DNA of 9,791 nt from Dehalococcoidia bacterium. GTDB taxonomy: Bacteria > Chloroflexota > Dehalococcoidia > Tepidiformales > Tepidiformaceae. The position numbers were made by a program, and so were the translations under genes. Under the pieces are notes generated by a model. That model worked only from the letters and a program-made list of their open reading frames with translations. It did not search any database and was not told where the DNA came from. The DNA lies in NCBI GenBank assembly GCA_007126855.1, contig SLAK01000208.1, positions 1 through 9,791 of the forward strand, read 5' to 3'. This document shows positions 1 through 5,671 of this stretch, piece after piece (the first letter of the stretch is position 1; each line of letters begins with the position of its first letter).

Positions 1-539
1 CGAAACGCCCCATCAATGCCCGGCCCGACAGCCGGCTGCGCTTTGCCGCGCTCGGCATCGTGCTGCTCGTGGCCTCGGGAGTCATCCTCCTTGGCGTGGT
101 GGCCTTTGCCACAGGCAACGGCGACGACGGCGATGCAGTGGCCGCGCCTTCGCCAACGCCCGGCGAGCGGGGTTTCGGCCCCCCGCCCTCGCTGCACGGC
201 CACGTGGTCGAGGTGATCCCGGACCACGGGACGACCGTGCCGCAGGCAGAGACCCGCACGATCAACCCCTCCGACCCCCGGGGCGTCTGCGTGCGGGTGG
301 AGTTCGGCGAGACCGATGGGCAGTGGTACCACATGGCGGTCAACGGCGAACTGGTCACCCAGGAGACCATCTGGATCCTCTCCGACCCCACCAGCCCGGA
401 CACCGGCCGGCTTTGCTATGACCCACCGGAGGGGCTGCCGGTCGGCCGCGTGGAGGCTGCCGTCAGCGTGCGCGACCCGATGAACCTGGATGCGCCGCCG
501 CAGGAGGTGGTGGGCTGGGTCTTCGAAGTCGTGGAGTAA
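1..539 (+). CDS. Membrane-anchored exported protein of unknown function, 5' end outside window
   Basis: The reading frame is open from position 3 to the TAA at 537-539, so the gene begins upstream of the window. A GTG at 60 would give 159 residues but would start inside the membrane helix, so it is not the true start. The visible N-terminus is basic (RPDSRLR), followed by a hydrophobic helix of about 24 residues running through LLVASGVILLGVVAF. This is a signal anchor with the C-terminus outside. A short Gly/Asp and Pro-rich linker (SPTPGERG) leads to a roughly 120-residue domain containing two cysteines (VCVRVEF and RLCYDPP) that could form a disulfide outside the cell. The alternating hydrophobic pattern suggests a beta-sandwich, but I do not recognise the family. 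It converges on the next gene with 10 nt between the stops. Seen: anchor and linker. Inferred: extracytoplasmic location. Function unknown. Confidence 0.75.
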   Translation, partial: KRPINARPDSRLRFAALGIVLLVASGVILLGVVAFATGNGDDGDAVAAPSPTPGERGFGPPPSLHGHVVEVIPDHGTTVPQAETRTINPSDPRGVCVRVEFGETDGQWYHMAVNGELVTQETIWILSDPTSPDTGRLCYDPPEGLPVGRVEAAVSVRDPMNLDAPPQEVVGWVFEVVE

Positions 540-544
540 TCCAC
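531..544. terminator. Small hairpin between convergent genes (weak terminator candidate)
   Basis: GTGGA and TCCAC form a perfect 5-bp stem around a GTAA tetraloop that contains the stop codon of the upstream gene. A short CCCGTTTAG follows on the plus strand. The U-run is too short for a classical Rho-independent terminator. Its position between two convergent stops is the main argument. Confidence 0.25.
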
Positions 545-549
545 CCCGT

Positions 550-963
550 TTAGTTCGACTTGCGCTCGGCGATCCGGAAGGCGGAAGTCCGCTCGCGCGC
601 GAATTCGCCTTCGCCGGCAATGACGCGGAGCTGGTAGCCGCCCATTGTCTTGAAGTTCAGCCCCAGGTTCACGGCCATTTGCGATAGCTGGCGGCTGCCG
701 GCCGGAAGGCTGGCGGGGCGCCCCACCTGCATGGTGCCCTCGATGCGCGCCAGCACCTGGCCGTCGTCGTCTTCGATCGTGGCGCGCACGGGGAATGGCT
801 GGTTCGTCTCGTCCCAGTCGAGTGAGACGCCGATGGCGACGGCGATGCGCACCTGGGTTGGCACTTCGCGCACGTAGTAGGTATCCCAGCCACCACCCAT
901 CAGGTAGAGCTTGCCGTTGACGATCTCCGCGTAGTCCGCGAGCAAGGCGTGTTGAATTTCCAT
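550..963 (-). CDS. Small cytosolic protein resembling DUF6941
   Basis: The protein has 137 residues if it starts at the ATG at 963 (MEIQHALLADYAEI). An in-frame ATG at 972 would add three residues. I prefer 963 because a TAGGAT box ends 7 nt before it and the 972 start leaves no room for a leader. The N-terminal pattern ALLADYAEIVNGKLYLMGGGWD, followed by alternating hydrophobic strands (VRIAVAIGVSLDW, VRATIEDDDGQVL), matches what I recall of DUF6941: small beta-rich bacterial proteins with an N-terminal 'LLADYA...gKLnilGg' motif. There is no signal peptide or membrane helix. It is divergent from the hydrolase fusion at 1051, with 87 nt between the start codons, so the two could share a control region. 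The family has no function known to me. Seen: intact ORF and motif. Family assignment is from memory. Confidence 0.7.
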   Translation of the reverse strand: MEIQHALLADYAEIVNGKLYLMGGGWDTYYVREVPTQVRIAVAIGVSLDWDETNQPFPVRATIEDDDGQVLARIEGTMQVGRPASLPAGSRQLSQMAVNLGLNFKTMGGYQLRVIAGEGEFARERTSAFRIAERKSN

Positions 964-970
964 CGCCAGC

Positions 971-976
971 ATCCTA
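971..976 (-). promoter_or_regulatory. Candidate -10 box (TAGGAT) for a leaderless DUF6941-like mRNA
   Basis: Reading the minus strand, TAGGAT is followed by 7 nt and then ATG at 963. That puts the expected transcription start on or next to the A of the start codon. No convincing -35 lies 16-18 nt upstream. A purine-rich GGGGTAGG overlaps the box, so a weak Shine-Dalgarno reading is also possible. Confidence 0.4.
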
Positions 977-1038
977 CCCCATCGGGGCCTTCGCAGGCGC
1001 CCTTTCCGGCGCCGCTTTCATGCATCGTGCGAACGGCA

Positions 1039-1044
1039 TACATT
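1039..1044 (+). promoter_or_regulatory. Candidate -10 box (TACATT) for a leaderless hydrolase mRNA
   Basis: TACATT lies 6 nt before the ATG at 1051. No Shine-Dalgarno sequence is present in the preceding 20 nt. The only -35 candidate is CTTTCA at 1015-1020 (3 of 6 matches to TTGACA, 18-nt spacer). The spacing predicts transcription starting at the start codon. Confidence 0.4.
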
Positions 1045-1050
1045 GCGTGC

Positions 1051-2475
1051 ATGGCCTTCGTTGGGGCACCCGGGGAACGCATCGCCTATCACATCTACGA
1101 AGGCCCGTTTGGCGCACCCCCGCTGCTGCTGATCCACGGCTTCACCGCCAGCGCCGCCTCCTTTCTTTCGAACATTGCCGGGCTGCGAGAACACTTCACG
1201 GTCATCACCTGCGACCTGCTCGGCCACGGCGACTCCGACGCGCCGGAGGACCCCGCGCTCTATGGGCCGGGCTTCGCCGTCGACCGCATCGCCGACCTGC
1301 TGGACGAACTGGATTACGACGACGTGCTGCTCTGCGGCCATTCCCTGGGCGCCGCGCTCGCGCTGCGGTTCGCGCTCGACCAGCCGCACCGCGTGGCCGG
1401 GCTTATCCTCATCAACTCCAACTCTGCCGCGGGCACGCCGGAGTGGCGCGAAAGCGCCCGGCCGGGTTTGCTGGCCCTGGCCCGGCAGGTGCGGGAGCAG
1501 GGCCTCGATCCGCTGCGAGATTCGCGGCTGTTCCCGGCCGCGAGCCGCCGCCTGCCGCCCGAGGCGCGCGAACAGCTCACGCGCGACTTCGACCGGCTCT
1601 CGCCCGAGGGCGTGGCCGGCACCGCCGAGTCGCTCACCGCCGACGTGAACGCCTGGGAGCGGCTGCCGGAACTGCGGGTGCCCACGCTTGTGGTCATCGG
1701 CGACCGCGACCAGAACTTCGTCGACGCGGCCCCGGCCTTCCTGGAACGCCTGCCAGCCGAATACACGCGCTGGATCGTGCTCGAAGGCGCGGGCCACGCA
1801 GCTAACCTGGAGGCGCCGGGCGAATTCAATGCCGCCGTCGCCGCCTTTGCCGAGGAAATCGGCTATGTCATGTTGCCGCCGTCGGCGCGGCGGCGCGCGC
1901 TGAACACCGGCATGATGGTGCTGGGAGCGGCTCTGGTTTCCGGTGGCATTGGCCTGCTCGTCGCTGCATTCCTCGTTGATGGCGGCTCGCAGGATACCTC
2001 GCCGGAGGCGATCGCCGGCGGGCCCACCCCCACCCCGTTTGAGCAGGTGGCTGGCGAGCGCACTCCCGGCCCGGATGACCCGGGTGGCGTGATGGACGCC
2101 ACGCCCGAACCGACGCCGACGACACCCTTCGACGACGCGACTCCTGATGACGCCGAGATTCCGAGCGATGAGGAGATCGCAGACACGCCAACTCCCGCCG
2201 AGGGCGGCGCCCTTCCGGCACCCACACCAACCCCGACTTCTGTGCCGCCCACGCCGACTTCCCCGCCTCCAGCGACGCCGACGCCAACCTCCCCGCCACC
2301 GGCGACGCCCACCCCGACGCCTACGCCGGTGCAGGAAACGCCGACTCCCCAGCCCCCGACCCCCACACCCACACCGGCGACCCCCACGCCAACCCCTGGA
2401 CTTGAGACGCCGACGCCGACTCCTGCCGTCGATACGCCAACGCCAGAAGGGGCTCCTGGCGACGATTCAGCGTAA
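1051..2475 (+). CDS. Alpha/beta hydrolase (MenH-like) fused to a transmembrane helix and Pro/Thr-rich tail
   Basis: The protein has 474 residues. Residues 1-270 form a complete alpha/beta hydrolase: oxyanion motif LLLIHGF (27-31), GHGDSD (58-63), nucleophile elbow GHSLGA with Ser98, acid Asp220 in GDRD, and catalytic His249 in EGAGHA. The arrangement resembles MenH and enol-lactonase-like hydrolases, but the substrate cannot be told. A basic patch (ARRR, 279-282) precedes one hydrophobic helix (about 287-309). Residues 310-474 are an acidic, Pro/Thr-rich, low-complexity tail with many PTPTP units. The positive-inside rule puts the enzyme in the cytosol and the tail outside. The frame runs on to an upstream ATG at 949, but that start lies inside the divergent gene. 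1051 begins right where homology to the fold should start and has a TACATT box 6 nt before it. The fused tail is unusual for this family. An internal ATG at 1870 could in principle start the tail alone. Confidence 0.88.
   Translation: MAFVGAPGERIAYHIYEGPFGAPPLLLIHGFTASAASFLSNIAGLREHFTVITCDLLGHGDSDAPEDPALYGPGFAVDRIADLLDELDYDDVLLCGHSLGAALALRFALDQPHRVAGLILINSNSAAGTPEWRESARPGLLALARQVREQGLDPLRDSRLFPAASRRLPPEAREQLTRDFDRLSPEGVAGTAESLTADVNAWERLPELRVPTLVVIGDRDQNFVDAAPAFLERLPAEYTRWIVLEGAGHAANLEAPGEFNAAVAAFAEEIGYVMLPPSARRRALNTGMMVLGAALVSGGIGLLVAAFLVDGGSQDTSPEAIAGGPTPTPFEQVAGERTPGPDDPGGVMDATPEPTPTTPFDDATPDDAEIPSDEEIADTPTPAEGGALPAPTPTPTSVPPTPTSPPPATPTPTSPPPATPTPTPTPVQETPTPQPPTPTPTPATPTPTPGLETPTPTPAVDTPTPEGAPGDDSA
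2251..2310 (+). repeat. Two imperfect 30-bp tandem repeats in the Pro/Thr-rich tail
   Basis: Two adjacent 30-bp units encode the same decapeptide, TPTSPPPATP, twice (residues 401-410 and 411-420 of the hydrolase fusion). They differ at a few third-codon positions. They sit inside a longer degenerate Thr-Pro coding tract from about 2020 to 2450. Synonymous drift between the copies argues for selection on the peptide rather than a very recent slippage event. Confidence 0.8.
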
Positions 2476-2493
2476 TTGGTTGACCCGCGCAGC

Positions 2494-2736
2494 CTAGCGG
2501 CGGTGGGCCAGCCAGAGGCCGGCGGCCATGGCCGCGGCGGCGCCCAGGAAGAACAGCCATGCGCCGTAGAGCGTGAGCCAGGCGCTGAAGAAGACCAGCG
2601 CGATGCCCGCGGCGCCCCAGAGGCGCCCGGTTTGCTCCATCCCTGCCCGCACGAGCGCGACCCCGCGCAGATAGACCAGCAGGCCGAACAGCGCGGCCAC
2701 GATGGTCAGGATCAGAAAGGGGTCGAGTTCCTCCAT
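2494..2736 (-). CDS. Small integral membrane protein, paralogue of the one at 4398-4667
   Basis: The protein has 80 residues with three predicted membrane segments: about 7-23 (FLILTIVAALFGLLVYL), 38-56 and 58-76. It ends in a short basic tail (AHRR). A GGAG lies 7 nt before the ATG at 2736, which supports that start. The first helix and following loop (LFGLLVYLRGVALVRAG) align with VAGVLLFIRGVMLVRGR in the small protein upstream of the carotenoid oxygenase. The order of helices and length are also alike, so I read them as paralogues. It is the last gene of a minus-strand run, 91 nt after the oxygenase stop, and converges on the hydrolase fusion with an 18-nt gap. I do not recognise a named family and propose no function. 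Confidence 0.65.
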   Translation of the reverse strand: MEELDPFLILTIVAALFGLLVYLRGVALVRAGMEQTGRLWGAAGIALVFFSAWLTLYGAWLFFLGAAAAMAAGLWLAHRR

Positions 2737-2756
2737 GCAGCGCTCCGCGAAGACGT

Positions 2757-2789
2757 GTCACCAGCGTATAGCCTCGCGGCCCTGGTGAC
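2757..2789. repeat. 8-bp perfect inverted repeat between the oxygenase and the downstream membrane-protein gene
   Basis: GTCACCAG (2757-2764) and CTGGTGAC (2782-2789) are perfect reverse complements around a 17-nt spacer. The spacer contains a smaller GCC-TCGC-GGC hairpin (2771-2780). It could be a transcript hairpin or a protein site. No U-tract follows on the minus strand, so it is not a standard intrinsic terminator. Confidence 0.5.
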
Positions 2790-2827
2790 TCGCCCTTCGC
2801 GGCGGTGCAGCTTCAGCCGGGTAGCGC

Positions 2828-4291
2828 TTAACGCGACTGGGTCACCCGCTCCTCGGGAATCCATGCGCCGTGGAAGCCGTAAGGCACGCGTTGCGGCAGC
2901 GGCACCCGCGCCACGGGCTCCGATTCGACGTCCTGCGCGTTGATGACCACGAACTCGCTGTCGCCCGAGTTGTGGTCGTAGACGTAGGTCATCAACCAGC
3001 CGTCATCCTCGGCTGTCGCGCCTTCGCGTGGCACGAACACCGCTTCGCCGCCGTAGCGCCGGCTGCCGTGGTGGTGGAACCGGCTCGTTTCTTTCTCCAG
3101 GTCGTACTTCAGCACGCCGTCCGACTGGGGCATGCCGCTCCCGTCGAAGCGCGCGACATAGCCGAAGCGGGTCTTGTAGCCCACTTCGAAGTCGTTCACC
3201 CGCGGGAAGTCGCCGGTCGCGTCGTCCAACCGGCCTTCCTTCACGTCGCCGGTCGCCAGGTTGAAGCGCCAGCGGTAGAGCGTCTGCTCGCTGTCCCGGT
3301 CGATCAATGGTTTCGTCTCCGGGTTGAGCGCGGTCCTCGAATCGAGCGCGCCGAGGTCCACCGAATTCATCCGGCAGCCGTCGAGCACAACCTCGTCACC
3401 TTCCTCAAAAGCGTTCAACACGTGGAACACGTAGCAGGCGGGCGATTCGAACCAGCGCACCCGGTCGCCGGATGCGCGTCGCGGCAGCAGGCCGAACTGC
3501 GAGGGCCGGTCGCGGTCGAAATAGAGTGGGTTCTCGCCCTTCATCGCCCGCTCCATGCTGAACACCAGTGGCAGGTTCATGAAGATGCTGTAGCGCTCTG
3601 TCACGGCGAAGTCGTGCATCATCACGCCCACGGGCAGCTCGATCGGGGTCGTGTGGACGATCTCGCCCTGGGGTGATGCCACCGAGTACTGCAGGAACGG
3701 CACCTGCTGCCCGGTGCGCATGTCCATGCCGAGCATGTTGTAGCCGAAGAACATCATTTCGCCGGTCTTCTCGTCCACCTTGGGGTGCGCGGTGAAGGCG
3801 TGGACCAGCGATCCGCCGTAGTTGTAGCGTCCGCAGGTCTCCAGGCCCGGGAGCGCGATATGGTGGGGGTCGCCCCCTTCCCAGAGCGCGAGCAGCCGGC
3901 CATCGTGCCACACGAGCGCGGTGTTGCCCTGGTTGGCCGGGTTGGGTCCGGCCGGATTGTCGGGATCGGGCGGCCCGCCAAGGGTGCTGGGCCAGAGCGC
4001 CCGCCCGGCTTCGTTTTCGCGCCGCCAGCGTTCTGTCTGCACATAGCGGTTGCGGTAGCTCACATTGCCGTCTTTGATGCGGACCCCGTGGAGCATGCCG
4101 TCGCCGCCAAACCAGTGGTAGCCCTTGATGGGGTCGAACTGCGGGTTTGGCCCGTTGCGGACGAACATGCCTTCGAGCCCTTCCGGCAGCTCGCCGATGA
4201 CCTTCAAGTCCTCAGCGGTGACTTCCTCGCGGACGGGGCCGAAGTTCCCTTCCAGGTAGGGGCTGCTTACGCGTTCATGCTGCATGACCAT
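2828..4291 (-). CDS. Carotenoid cleavage oxygenase family (RPE65/CCD-type) non-haem iron enzyme
   Basis: The protein has 487 residues from the ATG at 4291. AAGGAG (4305-4300) lies 8 nt upstream of that start, whereas the longer frame to 4375 has no such support. The family's seven-bladed propeller hallmarks are all here: NGPNPQFDP near residue 50, FGGDGMLHG, and four iron-binding histidines at His169 (FTAHPK), His226 (MMHDF), His290 (VFHVLNAFE) and His474 (GFHGAW). Second-shell acids are Glu138 (WEGG), Asp361 (DFPRVN, where vertebrate RPE65 has Glu) and Glu416 (GEAVFVPR). Such enzymes cleave a double bond in carotenoids, apocarotenoids or stilbenes with O2 in the cytosol or at the membrane face. 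The substrate cannot be read from sequence. It lies between two paralogous small membrane proteins on the same strand, and a strong hairpin covers part of its ribosome-binding site. Confidence 0.93.
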   Translation of the reverse strand: MVMQHERVSSPYLEGNFGPVREEVTAEDLKVIGELPEGLEGMFVRNGPNPQFDPIKGYHWFGGDGMLHGVRIKDGNVSYRNRYVQTERWRRENEAGRALWPSTLGGPPDPDNPAGPNPANQGNTALVWHDGRLLALWEGGDPHHIALPGLETCGRYNYGGSLVHAFTAHPKVDEKTGEMMFFGYNMLGMDMRTGQQVPFLQYSVASPQGEIVHTTPIELPVGVMMHDFAVTERYSIFMNLPLVFSMERAMKGENPLYFDRDRPSQFGLLPRRASGDRVRWFESPACYVFHVLNAFEEGDEVVLDGCRMNSVDLGALDSRTALNPETKPLIDRDSEQTLYRWRFNLATGDVKEGRLDDATGDFPRVNDFEVGYKTRFGYVARFDGSGMPQSDGVLKYDLEKETSRFHHHGSRRYGGEAVFVPREGATAEDDGWLMTYVYDHNSGDSEFVVINAQDVESEPVARVPLPQRVPYGFHGAWIPEERVTQSR

Positions 4292-4299
4292 GTGCTCTG

Positions 4300-4348
4300 C
4301 TCCTTCCCGCACAGGGCGGCGAAATCCCGTGCCCTGGCGTGCGGGAAG
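4300..4348 (-). promoter_or_regulatory. Two-part leader hairpin overlapping the oxygenase Shine-Dalgarno
   Basis: CTTCCCGCAC (4303-4312) and GTGCGGGAAG (4339-4348) are a perfect 10-bp inverted repeat. Inside it, AGGGC (4313-4317) pairs with GCCCT (4331-4335), leaving a 3-nt bulge (4336-4338) and a 13-nt loop. In the minus-strand mRNA the 3' arm ends in GGGAAG. The AAG of the AAGGAG Shine-Dalgarno is therefore in the stem and the GAG is free, 8 nt before the ATG. This could throttle translation of the oxygenase, be a protein operator as DNA, or be a transcript-end hairpin of the upstream gene. No U-run follows it. Confidence 0.6.
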
Positions 4349-4397
4349 TGGAACAGATCGCGGAAAGTTTGCCAAGTAGTGCCAGCGGGAGCTGCGC

Positions 4398-4667
4398 TTA
4401 CCAGCGGCGGCTGCGGGCGCGCCGCGCGCGGATCACTTCGGCCAGGCCCTGCCCGATGAGCGCGAAGGCGCCCAGGATCATGAAGAAGCCGAGCTGCGTC
4501 CCGGTCGAGGTTGCGAAGCCGCCGGCCATGAGGATGGCGACCCCGCCCCACATCATGAGCTGCCCCTGCGGGCCTTCGGCCCGGCCGCGCACCAGCATCA
4601 CGCCGCGGATGAAGAGCAGCACCCCGGCGACAAGCGCGACAATCGCGGCCACGAGTTCGACGGACAT
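4398..4667 (-). CDS. Small integral membrane protein, paralogue of the one at 2494-2736
   Basis: The protein has 89 residues from the ATG at 4667. A GTG at 4676 would add three. I chose 4667 because TAGGGT lies 7 nt before it; the same bases could instead serve as a weak AGGGTG ribosome site. Three hydrophobic segments are visible: about 5-20 (LVAAIVALVAGVLLFI), 37-53 and 58-78. A strongly basic C-terminus follows (RARRARSRRW), which by the positive-inside rule should be cytosolic. The stretch LLFIRGVMLVRG matches LVYLRGVALVRA of the other small protein. It lies 106 nt upstream of the carotenoid oxygenase on the same strand and may be cotranscribed with it. No named family recognised and no function proposed. 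Confidence 0.65.
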   Translation of the reverse strand: MSVELVAAIVALVAGVLLFIRGVMLVRGRAEGPQGQLMMWGGVAILMAGGFATSTGTQLGFFMILGAFALIGQGLAEVIRARRARSRRW

Positions 4668-4674
4668 CTGCCGC

Positions 4675-4680
4675 ACCCTA
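4675..4680 (-). promoter_or_regulatory. Candidate -10 box (TAGGGT) for a leaderless membrane-protein mRNA
   Basis: On the minus strand TAGGGT is followed by 7 nt and then the ATG at 4667. A poor -35 (GTGAGC, 3 of 6 matches) is 18 nt upstream. The alternative reading of the same bases is a weak Shine-Dalgarno (AGGGTG, 6 nt spacing). Confidence 0.35.
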
Positions 4681-4767
4681 CCAGATCCTGGGCTTAGGGC
4701 TCACACACGCCGCTCCCCACCGCCACTCTCCGGACAGCAAGGTGCATGCGCTGACGGCCACCATGTA

Positions 4768-4797
4768 TTGACGTGATGTCATGCCGGTGCCTACGTT
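4768..4797 (+). promoter_or_regulatory. Sigma-70-like promoter for the second hydrolase
   Basis: TTGACG (4768-4773), an 18-nt spacer and TACGTT (4792-4797) lie upstream of the hydrolase at 4863, giving a leader of about 60 nt. The -35 matches 5 of 6 consensus bases and the -10 has the TANNNT form. The dyad TGAC-GTGAT-GTCA (4769-4781) overlaps the -35 and might be an operator half-site pair, though its arms are only 4 bp. Confidence 0.45.
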
Positions 4798-4862
4798 TGA
4801 ACCACTCTGGCCCGGCGCCGCCTGGCCCGAAGCGTCGATCTCGCCTCTCCCGGAGGGTGGAT

Positions 4863-5669
4863 ATGGAAGACCAAAGGCTCGAACATGTGTCATCCCGCGA
4901 CGGAACCCGGATCGCCTATTGGACCAGTGGGCAGGGGTCCTCGCTCGTGGTTGTCCACGGTGTGCTCGCCGACCACAGCCGCTGGGACGTGATGCGGCCC
5001 TGCCTGGATCCTCGGGTCACGCTCCATGCCGTCGATCGCCGTGGCCGGGGTGCGAGCGGCGACGCACCAGAGTATGACGTTGGGCGAGAATTCGAAGATG
5101 TCGCGGCAGTGATCGATGCCGTCGCGGCGGCGTCCGGCTCACCGGTCGATGTCTATGGCCACTCCTCCGGCGCCTGTTACGTGATGGGAGCGGCCCGGCT
5201 GACCTCGAACATCCGGCGCATGGCGCTCTATGAGCCGCCGGCTTCGGGGGCAAAGCTCTTCCCACCGGGCCTGGCAGAACGGCTCAGCGCGTTGTTGGAT
5301 GCAGGAGACCGCGAGGGCGTGGTGGAGACCTTCTGCCGCGAGGCGCTGCAGATGTCTGACAGCGACATTGCAGCCTATCGGAGCCAGCCGTCCTGGGCTG
5401 GACGCATCGATGCCGCACACACGCTACCGCGGGAAATCAACGCCGCACCCGAAAAGCTCTTCGACCCGGCCTGGGCCGCCACGATCGATGTCCCGGCCCT
5501 GCTGTTCGTGGGCGAGCAGACGACTCCCGGCTTTAAGGCTGATGCCGAGAAAGTGGCGGGGACGTTGCCCAATGTCCGGACTATTGTGGTGCCCCGCCAG
5601 GGACACACCGGCGATGCCATGGCGCCATCATGGGTGGTGCAAAAGATGCTTGGCTTCTTCCGCGAGTGA
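4863..5669 (+). CDS. Alpha/beta hydrolase, serine-nucleophile type
   Basis: The protein has 268 residues. The ATG at 4863 has GGAGG (4852-4856) 6 nt upstream, so the longer frame to 4773 is rejected. The fold is complete: VVVHGV (His32-Gly33), VDRRGRGASG (58-66), nucleophile elbow YGHSSGA with Ser101, and RQGHTG with His248. At the usual acid position after strand 7 it has GEQTTPGF (217-224) rather than GxxD. A Glu in LYEPP (about 122-126) after strand 6 is the more likely acid; this arrangement occurs in related actinobacterial-type hydrolases, from memory. No signal peptide, so cytosolic. Substrate unknown. Its C-terminal third resembles the hydrolase at 8106, suggesting distant paralogy. 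It converges on the methyltransferase with only 2 nt between the stop codons and has its own promoter. Confidence 0.88.
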   Translation: MEDQRLEHVSSRDGTRIAYWTSGQGSSLVVVHGVLADHSRWDVMRPCLDPRVTLHAVDRRGRGASGDAPEYDVGREFEDVAAVIDAVAAASGSPVDVYGHSSGACYVMGAARLTSNIRRMALYEPPASGAKLFPPGLAERLSALLDAGDREGVVETFCREALQMSDSDIAAYRSQPSWAGRIDAAHTLPREINAAPEKLFDPAWAATIDVPALLFVGEQTTPGFKADAEKVAGTLPNVRTIVVPRQGHTGDAMAPSWVVQKMLGFFRE

Positions 5670-5671
5670 CA

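Noticed and set aside
949..1050. Upstream ATG at 949 as the start of the hydrolase fusion
   Set aside because: The added 34 residues overlap the start of the divergent gene, are low in fold-like content, and precede the normal beginning of the hydrolase domain. 1051 has a TACATT box at leaderless spacing.
1018..1797. 259-residue minus-strand ORF across the first hydrolase
   Set aside because: Antisense shadow of a gene with a complete catalytic triad; no domain and no ribosome site.
2020..2460. CRISPR-like or minisatellite array
   Set aside because: The repetition is in Thr-Pro codons with drifted third positions and no constant repeat/spacer period; it is a coding low-complexity tract.
1870..2475. 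Separate gene starting at the internal ATG 1870 for the membrane/Pro-Thr part
   Set aside because: It is in the same uninterrupted frame as the hydrolase, and the nearest GAGG is 12 or more nt away, so a fusion is the simpler reading. An internal start is not excluded.
2870..3676. 268-residue plus-strand ORF across the carotenoid oxygenase
   Set aside because: It is antisense to an intact, motif-complete gene. Long shadow frames are expected in DNA this GC-rich, and the translation shows no recognisable domain.
5509..5535. Missing GxxD acid (GEQTTP) in the second hydrolase as evidence of a dead enzyme
   Set aside because: Related hydrolases of this type, from memory, lack GxxD here and probably use an acid after strand 6; this protein has LYEPP at that place plus intact Ser101 and His248.
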